This document shows, piece after piece, positions 24,101 through 34,200 of a stretch of DNA of 64,000 nt. Positions within the stretch are counted from its first letter, which is position 1. Each line of letters begins with the position of its first letter. The DNA lies in contig OY855907.1 of assembly GCA_963693305.1 (NCBI GenBank), positions 35,502,301 through 35,566,300 on the forward strand, given 5' to 3'. A program made the translations under genes and the position numbers. The notes beneath the pieces are model-generated. The model saw only the letters and a program-made list of their open reading frames with translations, was not told where the DNA came from and searched no databases. This DNA comes from Meandrina meandrites (Eukaryota > Cnidaria > Anthozoa > Scleractinia > Meandrinidae).

Positions 24101-27100
24101 AAAAACTCGCAGTTGAAATATTATGATGCAGATGAAAGTCTTAAGGACAGCTTTAACAGTGTTAAGGGAGTTATAGAACCAGTTAAAAAAACCTCTGGCG
24201 TAACTATCACTTCGTTTAAATTTTCTAGCGACGACCCTGGACTACAAAAGCCGGTACCGTTGTACCGCATTGACCGCGAAAACGAAATGAAATCTTGTAA
24301 GGCAAAACATAACGTTAATGCCGCAAAAGGAAGCCAGTTTATATTTAAACCACCATCCTCCGAAAATAGTGCTTTGATTCAGAGATACTCCATGCTTTCT
24401 ATTGACAATGCCAAAGATAGCGACTGGTCACTCAGTAACAATAACGATAAAAAATGCTTCATCAGAGTCAATACAGCAACGAAGGATGCTGTATTTATGG
24501 CAGTTAGTTATCAAAAGGGTCGCTATAAGGCTGGGGAGGAATATGGGTTGCACGTCAGGGAGTCAATAGGAAACGTTGTGTGCCTTCAGTTTCGGTGTCC
24601 TGGCGATACCGATCAAAAGAGAAGAGAAGCAACTATCCTGCTTTTAACACCAATGATCACGCAAAAGGCAGTTACTTGCAATTATGACAAAATGGAGCTG
24701 TTCTTGAAACAAATACAAGACAATCAACTGTTACCCTGCAATAATTTAGAATTTAGTCAAGCTCCTAGCGTTGCAAACGGACAATGGCTGTGTATCCCAT
24801 ACACCGACGCGTCAGTGTCTTCCATTTACCCAACCGTAGAGGAGTGCGAAACTAAAAAAGATGGGAACAAATTTTACGTGGACTATAAATGCAGGTAGGA
24901 CATGCAGTAATACCAGTAATCTCTGTCCTTAGATCGGCTGTTTGCGCCGGAAAAGATAAACATACATAACAGCATTTTATTATTCAACAAATTGTCGCGA
25001 TTTAACAAATAAAAAAGCCTTGACCTTGCTTTGTTCTGTAATAGGGGAGGCAAGTGACGAGAGCACTTAAGGGGGGTCCTTCTTAACTACAGATCTAGAG
25101 CAGTTGCTGGGGAATTCCTGAAGACCAGTTTTAGTGGCAAGCCATTTTGAACCGTTTTGTAACGCTGAATGGTAAATTTTGTGGGGCAGGAAATACCTGC
25201 TTGAAATATTGACATTGCGCCTGCATAACTAGTGCCAGTCCTAAACCGCGCGTTAGAATTTAAAATCCCTAAAACTTGGAGGAAAAAAGGAAGAGTTCTG
25301 AATTTTTTAAAGAATCGGAGATAACATAGCCTTCTTTATAATCCTACGTATGGGATTACCGTTTACAAGAAAGAAAAAAGCGCTACTGAAGAAAGTCTGA
25401 AAATACGGGTGTTTATTATGTCATAACTTTTACAATAATGCAAATTTTGTAAAACCCATACGAAGCATTAAGCATGTGGACATTCTTTATCTATTGGCAC
25501 TGATTTTAACTTTCAGTTTCATATGCCCTTTCAGTTTTAGGGTTTTTTCTATTCTGGCCACGCCACTTGTCAAATATGGCCGTTATTTGAAACTCTTGAA
25601 GGACTCTTCAATTGAACAAAGTTGCGAAAAAAGCTTATCCGTAGCAGGTCAAGTTTCCAAAATATGGCGGTTAGATACCTTCCTTAGCAACAACTTAGTA
25701 GTTAAGAAGGACCCCCCTTAAGTGTACTTTTCGCATTGAGTGCTCGCGTCACTTCCTTGCGTGCTTTATAACAGAAAAAAGCATGGTCAAGAGTTTTATT
25801 TTGTACATTATACTCGAAAAAGGGTAGAAGGCCGTTGTTATTTGTCATTCGAGCATAACAGGTCATCCTAGGTTGGCAATATTCGTTCGACTTTTCGCAA
25901 AGCGCTGCACAGCCACAGTTTATCTAACTTTAAACCGTACTCTGTTAAATAAAAAATACTAATACCATGCAAAATCTTTTTGAATATTTCTTGATGTTAG
26001 TCAACGGCCAAGGGCCTCGTCGTTTATGTTTTAGGCGATATTGCAGGATAATTATTCCTGAAATAATGTTAACAGAACTAGGGAATACTTTCAACGGTCC
26101 GCACGATCGGCAATCAGCATGATAATATAAATAAGCAAACATTGGGAATGCTTTTTCCAAATATTCCGCTTAAGCTTGTTTTGTTTAAGAGAGTCAATCA
26201 TAGAACATTTCCTGACCATTAAGGCGACGATACTGAATTTTTCTGCGCTTTTGCATCGACTATTTTTCTGTACCTAGAATTTAACAAAATAAATCAGCAA
26301 CATTATTACAGCATCACTCAAACATAGTATAAGCACTAGGCTGCGAACACGTTCCCTAGTGGGGTATAGGGCGAAATAAAAGGCGAGCGGAGCGGTTTGA
26401 AAAATGGAAAGTCGCAGATCTTCCTACCCAGACCGTGCTTGGCTCGCTGGGATCCCATATTTTGTTTATTTTGTTTTCTCAGGACCCCACTTAAAAGGGA
26501 GCCTGATCGCAGGCTGCTGTAACACAACAATGTACTATTCAAAACTATGGAATTGTGTAGCGCTTTTTAAAACAACATCAGTTTCTAATTTTGTGTTCTA
26601 CAGTGCGTCTTCTTGAACCAGGCCACTTGGAACAAAATAAACCATCCAAAAACATTACCAAATGATGGCAACATGGCGTTTTTCAAGCAGCGGCAACGTG
26701 GGGTCCATCGGCACTTTCAGACGTGTGACATCATTATTTTAGAAACGTGTTTTTCGACATTGTATTTTTTAAAAAGTAGGTAGCAAGCCAACTCATTTAG
26801 GCCAATTTTAACAAAGGTTTTGTTGGCATCCTGTTGAACATAGTAAGGGGCTGATTACATGACCTGGGATGGCTCGGTTTGCCGAGATCTCGGCACGTTC
26901 ATCAAGCACAACAAAATAATTTCGTGATTTCATGAAACTGAGCAAGCCCGGATAGTTGCATGAGGTCGTGCTATCGCGATGCCGGGATCCCGGCTAAAGG
27001 CTGAGATTTTTTCAGGTCATCGTACTCACCGGGCCAGCGCTTTCTCGCGATTTAATTTCGCTTCAGGACAAAATGTTCTATGCACCAGTCAATCATAATT

Positions 27101-28092
27101 TTTGCTATAATCCATTTTGCACATAAATGTGTAGCAGACGACGAAGCTACCTGAAACTGCAAAATAACACACCAAATTGCTCAAGCAATCACTTCGTACT
27201 CTTTGCGCCAAAATTTAGCCTGTCGTTCAGCCGTCTAGTCCGTCCCGGACCAGCCCGGCTCAAATAACACAGGACTGAAAGATATCTCGGCAAACCGAGC
27301 CGGCCGGCTCGTGTAATCAGACCCTGAGACGGCCTTCTCTCTATATGTTTTGGTTAAATTTATTTTTGTTTAAAAACTTTTCAAACCAGATGATTTTATA
27401 ATGTACTTAATTTCAGATTATGATAATAAATATGGATAAAACGAACTGATAAAAAGCAAACTGGTTTACAAATTTAATCGCAACATATACGTTTTAAAAT
27501 TTATAATCTATCAGTCATTACGTGGGCCTTTAAAATTAGGTTGAGTGACGATAGTTATAAGAGAACAGAAAGAACCTTCAACTGGACAAGTGATGGAGAT
27601 AAATGTTACGTGAAAGTAAAAGTCTCTGGAAGAAGATCCGTTTTCAAAGCCGAGAGTTACAGTGCAAACAAGAAAAACCTGTTTGGATACAGCACTGATA
27701 TAACAAGACCTACCCTGGATGATCCTGATGCATCGGCCACCTGCTTAGAGTACAGATGCAGTGACGTGTTGGCTGATGGATCTTTTTCTGAAAACACATT
27801 TATTGAAATAAGGCCGATTTTGGGAGATTGCAAATTCTTGAATACAGGAAGCAATTTAGATTTTTATCAGAGCCAGTGTCCATATTCTTTACCGCCTCAG
27901 CAAGGAGAAGATCGTTCTATTTGCGATGTCCAGTTGCCATCTTTTCTCCTTCCTGTTCCTGGGTTGTATAAAAGCCTGTATTACCCCTGGGGGACTACAG
28001 AGAGTAGTTGTAGAACGGGGGATCCAAGGCTGGGATTTTTATTTTCTGGGATGTTTTCCAGAGGCTATGCTTTACATTATAACTGTACTTGA
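10698..28092 (+). CDS. CILP-like, membrane-anchored matrix protein with TSP1 and Ig domains (9 exons, about 1310 aa)
   Basis: Predicted extracellular-matrix or surface protein resembling cartilage intermediate layer protein. Coding exons: 10698-10932, 11251-11316, 13813-14109, 14535-14708, 16582-16896, 20298-20403, 22308-22462, 22863-24894, 27540-28092; all splice in frame. Residues 1-43 are cytoplasmic, ending in basic PSRPRRK; one membrane helix at 44-65 implies type II topology. A Ser/Thr-rich stalk (to 199) is followed by a TSP1 domain (200-257; WSRWSSW, six Cys), a carboxypeptidase-regulatory-like segment (258-362), and an Ig domain (363-449; Cys, EW, FRC). The exon 8 core has a Cys-rich part, a beta-sandwich, the CILP-like block FGMMKLDLEDD...YWLDRKTGRW, and furin-type KRRRRRS near residue 777. 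The C-terminal modules of exons 8 and 9 resemble each other. CILPs are furin-cleaved and secreted; the membrane anchor here is unusual. Family call strong, exact orthology uncertain. Confidence 0.85.
13430..13470. repeat. Poly(C) run plus (CA)n microsatellite
   Basis: About 20 cytosines followed by an alternating CA tract, in intron 2 of the CILP-like gene. Confidence 0.85.
14290..14430. repeat. Short fold-back repeat with A-rich tail in intron 3
   Basis: CTCATAGCCCTTCG near 14297 pairs imperfectly with CGAAAAGGGCTATGGGGACG near 14346-14365. An A-rich stretch follows at about 14403. Probably a small interspersed repeat; ends not defined. Confidence 0.35.
14826..15652. repeat. Palindrome-bearing repeat cluster in intron 4
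   Basis: Two adjacent copies (about 15221-15436 and 15437-15652, period about 216 bp) share TACGTAGGTTG, CGCTGCA.AACCACAGT, TTGTTGAATAATAAAACA and TTATCCTGC blocks, with end GCAGGATAATTGTTAAATA. Each holds a short internal palindrome (TTAGCC..CTCGGCC / CGGCCT.GTCGGCTAA). The AACAATTATCCTGC / GCAGGATAATTGTT pair forms outer inverted ends. A more divergent partial copy precedes at about 14826-14930, and another lies at 25860-26052. Consistent with a non-autonomous DNA repeat family; no coding capacity. Confidence 0.6.
15660..16570. other. Intron 4 remainder, nothing recognised
   Basis: Intronic sequence of the CILP-like gene between the repeat cluster and exon 5. Short reading frames have no recognisable motifs. 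Confidence 0.4.
18700..19230. repeat. Degenerate tandem repeats inside the hAT-type element
   Basis: Units of about 90 bp recur with the order TTTTTAGAACGAGGAAT.T, TTTGCATTAGTTTATCGGT, GACAAACTGTT and CTACTCCCTTTTGTG. They are followed by three short CATTCACGTGTATCCGCCGT-like repeats around 19140-19205. Copies are unequal in length and partially nested. Confidence 0.75.
19237..19410. repeat. Two-copy repeat, period about 100 bp, inside the hAT-type element
   Basis: GACAAATCGAACGAATCGGT at 19249 and GACAAATCGAACGAATCGAT near 19340. Each is followed by a TCGACA-containing segment and a CTAATGA.ATGCA block. Confidence 0.7.
19690..20135. repeat. Cluster of GCATAATAG-type motifs near the hAT right end
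   Basis: AGCATAAT followed by AGT, GTC or GCTCG recurs at least ten times between 19710 and 20130, unevenly spaced. Position next to the terminal inverted repeat is compatible with subterminal transposase-binding repeats; this role is inference. Confidence 0.55.
20161..20195. repeat. (GTCT)n microsatellite
   Basis: Run of GTCT units (CTGTCTGTCTGTCTG...) just downstream of the right target duplication of the hAT-type element, in intron 5. Confidence 0.85.
20820..20975. mobile_element. Fold-back MITE in intron 6
   Basis: Left arm ATATATCAAACACTCATGAG...ATCACATTTCCAAACACC (from about 20828) pairs with the right arm GGTGTTTGGAAATGTGATGA...GTGTTTGATATAT (to about 20968). The arms are about 50 bases with a central AT/GC loop. 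No coding capacity. Confidence 0.65.
21570..22185. repeat. ATCGAT-rich repeat pair flanking a 0.4-kb insert in intron 6
   Basis: GTGTGGTTATCGATTAGCAT at 21572 and GTGTGGTTGTCGATTGATCA at about 22068 form diverged direct repeats. Both are followed by dense ATCGAT and CGATTG words (21585-21640, 22070-22170). Between them a 132-codon minus-strand frame (21652-22050) is open but has no motif I recognise. A similar ATCGATT-rich stretch near 49338-49410 lies inside the large insertion of unit 2, so this is probably a transposon family. Confidence 0.45.
24955..26055. repeat. Intronic repeat block in intron 8, interrupted by a TTAA element
   Basis: The sequence at about 25021-25066 (TTGACC/TGACCTTGCTTT, AAGTGACG, GAGCAC) recurs as reverse complement at about 25722-25790. 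The region 25860-26052 is a diverged copy of the palindromic repeat at 15221-15652. This suggests an older element with inverted ends that was later split by the TTAA element at 25067-25721. Confidence 0.45.
25067..25721. mobile_element. TTAA-flanked MITE (piggyBac-like), 655 bp, in intron 8
   Basis: TTAA (25067-25070) is followed by GGGGGGTCCTTCTTAACTAC (25071-25090). The exact reverse complement of these 20 bases at 25698-25717 is followed by TTAA (25718-25721). Perfect 20-bp inverted ends with a TTAA duplication point to piggyBac-type mobilisation. The interior has no transposase; an 81-codon frame reaching into the right terminus is not protein-like. It sits within an older inverted repeat. 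Confidence 0.75.
26849..27326. mobile_element. MITE-like element with about 40-bp inverted ends in intron 8
   Basis: The left end GGGCTGATTACATGACC...GGCTCGGTTTGCCGAGAT is matched in reverse complement by the right end GGTCTGATTACACGAGCC...GGCTCGGTTTGCCGAGAT. The arms extend about 45 bases. The right terminus reads CAGGG inward, which would fit a hAT-type end. I could not find a clear target duplication. Confidence 0.55.
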
Positions 28093-28097
28093 ATAAA
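28092..28097 (+). terminator. Possible polyadenylation signal of the CILP-like gene
   Basis: AATAAA overlaps the last base of the stop codon. This is too close for a typical 3' UTR but can work. Another AATAAA-like signal (CAAATAAAGCT) lies at about 28897-28906 and would give an 0.8-kb 3' UTR. Confidence 0.35.
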
Positions 28098-28149
28098 GGG
28101 CGTTGAATAGGCCAACTAAAATACTGACAAGTCTCTAAAGGGATGATTT

Positions 28150-29950
28150 ATTTTGCAACTATCTTATGTGTCAAATTGATCGAGGAGTCTTGGTCGCTTG
28201 TAAGTCCTCAGATACATTCCATGTAATTTTTTTTCATAATCTCACCCCATTCTAAACCTCTCCACAGCCTTACCGGCGATCAGCTGCTAAGCGGCCTATT
28301 GTAGCTTTAGAAGTCTTACGATAGGTATTGATCAGTTATATTAACAACATCGGCAATTCTCCGATGCATTTCTGTTGAGCACGCCCTGAATTAGACAAAA
28401 CTGTCTTCAATGGTGACTAAGTAGTAAATCAACGTATAAAACTCACTGTGGATGTAATTTTTTTTTATTAACTTAGCATGTGTGGTAAGACCACGAACTG
28501 TATAATTTAGGAGTTAAGTTGATTACATGTCGAAAAATTCAGTTCAAAACCAATTTAGGTCGCCGCCGTAAGCCATTTCCAATTTGGTGGTCAGAGAAAA
28601 TTTCTGATTTCAATTTAAAATTCCTAAATTTGACTGGAAGTTGTTGCATTCCGTACTTGGAATACCATTGTGCACAGAACCACGTTAGTAATGTAATTAG
28701 GTCAGTTATACCCACTCTGCTTTTGTTCTCGTTATGTATACTTTAAACAGTTGTGAATTGTAGTTTTGCACCGTTGCATATTGTAAGGCATTTCTTGCAG
28801 ATTGCAAATCGCACATTAACGTTCATATTGCATACGAAAATCTGTATAGGGTCTCACTGTATTATATGTTTCTGTATAGAACGGTTTTCAATGATCAAAT
28901 AAAGCTACATTTTTTGTAAATTTAATTGGTCTGTATATTTTTACAGTAAACGGGTGTTAGAGCGTGTAGGAAAACTGCCCTCCCTCGTCCAGTTTGACTG
29001 ATGCTTACATACCTATATATATACAAATCTAAAAATCAGCTAAAACTGCAGTACATAATTAATGAATAAACATATACAACAAGCAGCTATTTAAAAGAGA
29101 AATAATGTTTCATTTCCGGATCGCGGAAGGATAAGAATGACAAGCGGGACTTCCTAATTTGAACCAACTGTTAGAGAGAGTACAAAACTCTTATTTATTG
29201 GAAACAAGAAGCTGCGATAAGACGTTAAGCGTAGTAGCTATGTTGTGAATTACATCTATATTTGGCTCTCAATTTTTCAAACCGGTTTTATTTTTATTTT
29301 CCTTAGTCTCATGTTTATTATCATAATTTGTAACAAAGGGAAATAAAAATCAAATTGGTTTGAACAATTTTAACTTTAATTAAAAAAAAAGACACAACCA
29401 GATACACATCTATTCGATTACACGATATCTTGTCTTCGACTGTGCGACAGTCCGAAACTCTAAAATGTCTAAACGAAAAAAAAAACACGATTTGAACCGC
29501 GCAAATAGATGATTAATTCTAAACTCTGTGGAGAGAAAAAGCTAAGTTTTGACTTAAAGAATTATCAGTATCACTAACGCAAAGAAATTACATAACGACA
29601 AAAAATGTCTACTCAAATAACTAAATGAGATAGATTGTCTCGTGTTCACAACAGCTATAAAAAATAGTAAACTCGAAACCCGGTGCAATTATGATAACTG
29701 AAAATAATTGTTACGTTTGAAAATAAGTTTTATTGAAATAAACAATTGAAAGATGAGCAATCAACAAAGAGGGAGGGGAGGGGCAGCGGAGGATGAGAAA
29801 ATCGAAATTCTGTCAAACTGCGCTAGGATTTTCACATTAATAGTGTAGCAGCCGTAGTCAACGACAGGCAGACTAGTTCTTTTGCCCACAATAAATCATG
29901 CATGGACAATTGACTTGAACTCGGAATTCCGATCATGAGTTCTGGGTCCC
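28150..29950. other. 3' flank/intergenic region of the CILP-like gene, no gene seen
   Basis: AT-rich. The first 0.8 kb may be 3' UTR, ending near a CAAATAAAGC signal at about 28897. The rest has no recognisable coding exon. Confidence 0.4.
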
Positions 29951-29964
29951 GTAAATTAAGCCTC

Positions 29965-30066
29965 GATATCAGCAACCTCGTTTCAAGGGTCTCTCTCTCC
30001 CCGCCCCCAAGAGCGAGAGGGGGGCGGGGAGAGAGAGACCCTGGGAACGAGGTTGCGATATCAGGC
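29965..30066. repeat. Strong GC-rich hairpin (fold-back)
   Basis: GATATCAGCAACCTCGTTTC followed by AAGGGTCTCTCTCTCCCCGC pairs with GCGGGGAGAGAGAGACCCTG then GGAACGAGGTTGCGATATC. The arms are about 45 bases around a short GAGCGAG-type loop. Either a fold-back MITE or a transcribed hairpin; no evidence of expression. Confidence 0.65.
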
Positions 30067-30189
30067 GATTCAGCCCTTTAGTTAAATAATCATTGTATGG
30101 AAAATTACTGTTCACGGCTTTCAGCCGTTCATTTATAGTGGGCTCGACTCACTGTCGACTTCCGCTGCTCTCTCGAGTCCGGTTTTTGT

Positions 30190-30281
30190 CAGTCAGTCAT
30201 CAGTCTGTCAGTCTGTCAGTCTGTCAGTCAGTCAGTTAGTCAGTCAGTCAGTCAGTCAGTCAGTCAGTCAGTCAGTCAGTC

Positions 30282-30312
<31 letters not shown>

Positions 30313-30390
30313 GAGTCAGTGAGTCAGTCAGTGAGTCAGTGAGTCAGCCAGCCAGTCAGTCAGTCAGTCAGTCAGTCAGTTAGTTAGTTA
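30190..30390. repeat. (CAGT)n microsatellite, about 200 bp
   Basis: Long run of CAGT units with scattered CCGT, GAGT and GCCA variants, upstream of the tandem gene array. Confidence 0.95.
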
Positions 30391-30896
30391 ACATGCACCT
30401 GATATAGCGGGCCAAAATAATAACTTATTCTTATTTACTTTATCTTCAACCTGAAGATTTCAGTTCTAAAATGAAAAAGTAAATTAGCTTGAAAGATAAG
30501 AAATAAGACAAAACATATCAAAAGAATTATACACTCAAGGAAAGGATTAAAGGGTCACCAGAGGCTAGCACAAAGCGGTGATTTCAATCTCGTCCCCAGA
30601 ACAATGGGAACATGGACCCTGCAGGGAGCGAGAGTTTGCAGTGACTGCGGTAAATTATTTTTCAACGCATGCCGTGAACAGGGTAGCGCGACAGCGAGAG
30701 AGTTTCTTGTTCAAAAAATTAAATTTGTCACATCGTGATTTATTAAAGTGATAGCGCGACTTGGCTGTGATCTTTGGTTACGTCATTGTTTTTATCTCTC
30801 TGAAGAATTCAACAGATAAATAACCGATAACATAACCCGAAAGAACGAAGCAAATTTCCCGGAAAAATTTACAGTTATAATACAAAGTTCGAAAGT

Positions 30897-31060
30897 AAGC
30901 TAATAATAATAATAACAATGATGATGATGATGATGATGATGAAGATGATAATAACAACTTTATTTGAGTGTCTAGTCTTCCAGCTGGTCATTGGGCAAAA
31001 GAGGGCACCTTATTAGAAAGTGGTTGACAACATCACACTGACAACATATGCCTTATTAAC
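30897..31060 (-). mobile_element. Microsatellite-tailed retroelement 3' end (putative)
   Basis: (AAT)n and (GAT)n repeats adjoin AACAACTTTATTTGAGTGTC. Read on the minus strand this is ...AATAAAGTTGTTAT followed by a trinucleotide tail, the layout of CR1/L2-type or SINE 3' ends. Body sequence is short and not recognised, so this is tentative. Confidence 0.35.
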
Positions 31061-31248
31061 GTTCTATCCAGTCTTGACACTGCAACACAAATAATAAGAG
31101 GGCTATCAGTTTTCTGTTTACGATCAACTGATTGGCTAGTAACACATAACTTCCTCGTTGCTCGCTTTTCACGATCAAATTGCAATCAGAAGTTTCGATT
31201 ACTTTCCAAACGCGATCAAGGGTATAGGCTCCTATTAGACACTACGAG

Positions 31249-34200
31249 ATGGCGTCGTCCGAGAAGCACATGATTCCTTTACAAGAACACGAAGGCAATC
31301 CGGAGCAAGTATCTTCCAAAGAGCATTTGGTGGATGTAGTTCCCTCAAGATCCCGACGGAAAGTTGTCATTTGTGTTGTAGTAGTTGTAGTAGTTGTTAT
31401 CGTTGCAGCAACCTTGATTGGAATATGCGTCCTAGGCAGCAAATGTAAGTACTGATAGTTCATTTTGAATGGTAGCTGTACTTCGTTATCCCCGTTTGGA
31501 GAAATGATTTGCCTTGCAGTAAGCTGTTTGAAAACGTCGTGTTATTGCCGTGTTGAACTCGAATGAAATTGGTCTGGCAGTGGCATGACGGTAGCACGGC
31601 AATGTTTTCGAACGTCGAATTTAATGCAGTCGTGCCAAATTCAAATTATACCACAAACAGCAAAACAAACCGCAAGCTGCAAAATAACTTCTAATGCATA
31701 AAAATAATTTATGAATTTAGTTCGGCACAACAAAGAGCATGCCGTTTGAAACCAAGTCGCGCTACTGCGGTTAGTTTAGTTCGGCACGGCAATCGCGCGA
31801 CGTTTGGAACAGCCCTAACTTTGGGTATCCCGGGTGATATTTCCATCCTGTTATCTCGGATGCTGTTCTTACCATTTAGGCTCTGTTCAGCATTATATTA
31901 TACCCCGTTTACGTCGAGAATCAGTGGAGCTAATGTACGTTGATAATTTTCGGGACTAACAATGTTGTTTTGACTATATACTACATGTCTGTCTGTCTGC
32001 ACTATTGACCTACAATTTATATTTTGTTTCGTTGAAGTTCTGTCGTCTATCAATTGTCCTCAGTTGTTATATTACTGTCATAATATAGATTCAGTTGTGG
32101 TGACTAAGAAATCGTCAAATATTGCCATTACTACCGAACAATCAAATTATTTCTTAAATTTCCGGCTGATTTCAGTTATAATTCTGAAAAGCGGTATTCC
32201 TAACAAATTTGATTCGCGATAAGACTCTGCTCTGACACTGAACTGTTGCCTGCCGGATAACTCGGTCAAGCTTTAACCAGACCGCATTCTAATACATGTA
32301 TTAATTTTGGTTTTCCTGACTATTTTCTTCATCGTGTAGGCTCAAAAGGCAAAGAAACAGGAGAGTCAGAGGGAAGCATTCCCTCACTCACGGCGAGACC
32401 CGGTGAGTAGTTCATTTGTCAGATTCGGACTTCCATGTCAGTTGCTAATTCAGATGATTATAGCGGAATGTGCTCAGTGATCGGTTTACCTTTAGCTGAA
32501 TAAGCTAAAGAAATAGTTCGTTTATTTGCTTTATCAGTGCATGAATGGAACGAGGAAAAGCGTACGCTTCTGTGATTTTAGTTAAATGTTCAGTCACTGA
32601 TATCATTTTGTAAGAGGAAGTGAAATACGTCTAGTGATCAAGAACATGTGTTCACGTCTTATAACTGAATACACGGTAGACTGAACTATCGTAAAAACGC
32701 AAGCAAACATTCAGTAACTAGCTGAACCTGCCTTGTACTACAACGGTCCGCTCTCTCTCAGTTAGCTCCTCGCCTTTTTGACCTATACCACTTTTCGTTA
32801 TTTCGGAACAAACTATCACAGCTGAGTAGATTTAGTCAAGATGAGCTAAGATTGAATGAAACGTGATTCATTTAATCTTTAACTAAGCCGGATTGTACTA
32901 CCCTGAAAGCCATGCAGTCTTGCAATGGAGTGGAAGAGAAAAGGACTGTGTTTCGCTGAAGTTTATAATTCTTTTTCAACATTTAACGGTCTTTAACTCA
33001 TACACATTTTCTCAAGCAGATAGTTATAAAATTCTCAAAACTAGAATTATAGAAACATATAGTGACAATCAGTAATGTGCACATTTCAGCAAGAGTTGAT
33101 TTCATTGTAAGTGTTTCATGGAGTTCTAAGGCGAGATCAAGAAGTGAAGCTTTGACTATTTTAGCTTTGTTTGTTTGTTTGTTTTTTTCGTTTCTTTCTG
33201 GCATGCACCAGTTGCGTGTTGTTGACGCCGCTAAAACAATAAATAGGTTACTTAGGGTTAGCTATCAATAGAACAAGGCAGACTCTTTTGGAAAGCCTCC
33301 AAGAAAATCATGGTAACATCTTTAAGACCCTGTACGTCTGGAATATGTCATGGTAAACACAAACTAGCGAGAGTACTAGTGCGATCAACTACTGAGCACT
33401 TGAAGAAAACAGACGTCGCAAGAACCAACTAAACGAGTGGAAGGTAAAATTTCCCTTCCCTCTCACTCTCACTTTTTTCTGCCTCCGATCGGTCTCGATC
33501 CCTTAAGCTCCTTTCCTTCAAAAGGAGCCCTTTGGAATAGTGAGTATTTAGCCTCTATGGATACTCCCAGACTTTTTTGACAAATCTTCGATTTTTGCAA
33601 GCAGATCTTCGTTTTTGGTTTGCGTGACAGTGTAGTCAGTGTAAATCACAGCCGATTAAATATGTCACTTTAATAGGAACGCATTTCATAAATAACTGTT
33701 TCAATCCACGAAAAGCACTATAAACAGTTGCTGAAACAATAACTAGGAATCATTCTTTATACGCCGTAAAATGTCAAACAACCGAGGTATTAGCAGAGAT
33801 TAAAGATATTTTTTCAGTTTTAACGCGTTTATAGATGTTAATATTTTATTGATAAAGGGAACTTTTCAAGCTCCACTTCGGTATTGAGATGACGTATCAT
33901 TCCATGAGGTTTAGTAGGCGACCTCAAATTCACGTCTTCCTTCCCTCCTTCCTTTGAATCTTGTTTAACAATTAATTTATGCATTAAATCTGGATTTATC
34001 CAATTCAACGGTGAGCTGGCTCACAGGTGCTTTAGATTTCAGCGGTAATCATCGCGTCTTCGATTTCTTTGGAAATATCAGTGAAAAACGTTTAATGCCA
34101 ACCTGAAAAGCATTTATCACTTCCTAACGGTTGCTAGTGACGAAAGCCGCTACGATTTCTGCCCGGTTTACTTCGTTTTACCCCGACTAACTGCCCCTGG

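Noticed and set aside
24896..24898. TAG as the end of the CILP-like protein after exon 8
   Set aside because: TGCAG|GTAGGA is a usable donor just before it, and the acceptor at 27539 restores the frame into a long open exon with a homologous C-terminal module. Termination at TAG may still be an alternative, unspliced form.
33062..33271. 69-codon frame identical in all three units (also 44416, 58917)
   Set aside because: Intronic, no motif. Identity reflects the near-identical middle of the units and an open antisense frame over the same bases, not coding constraint.
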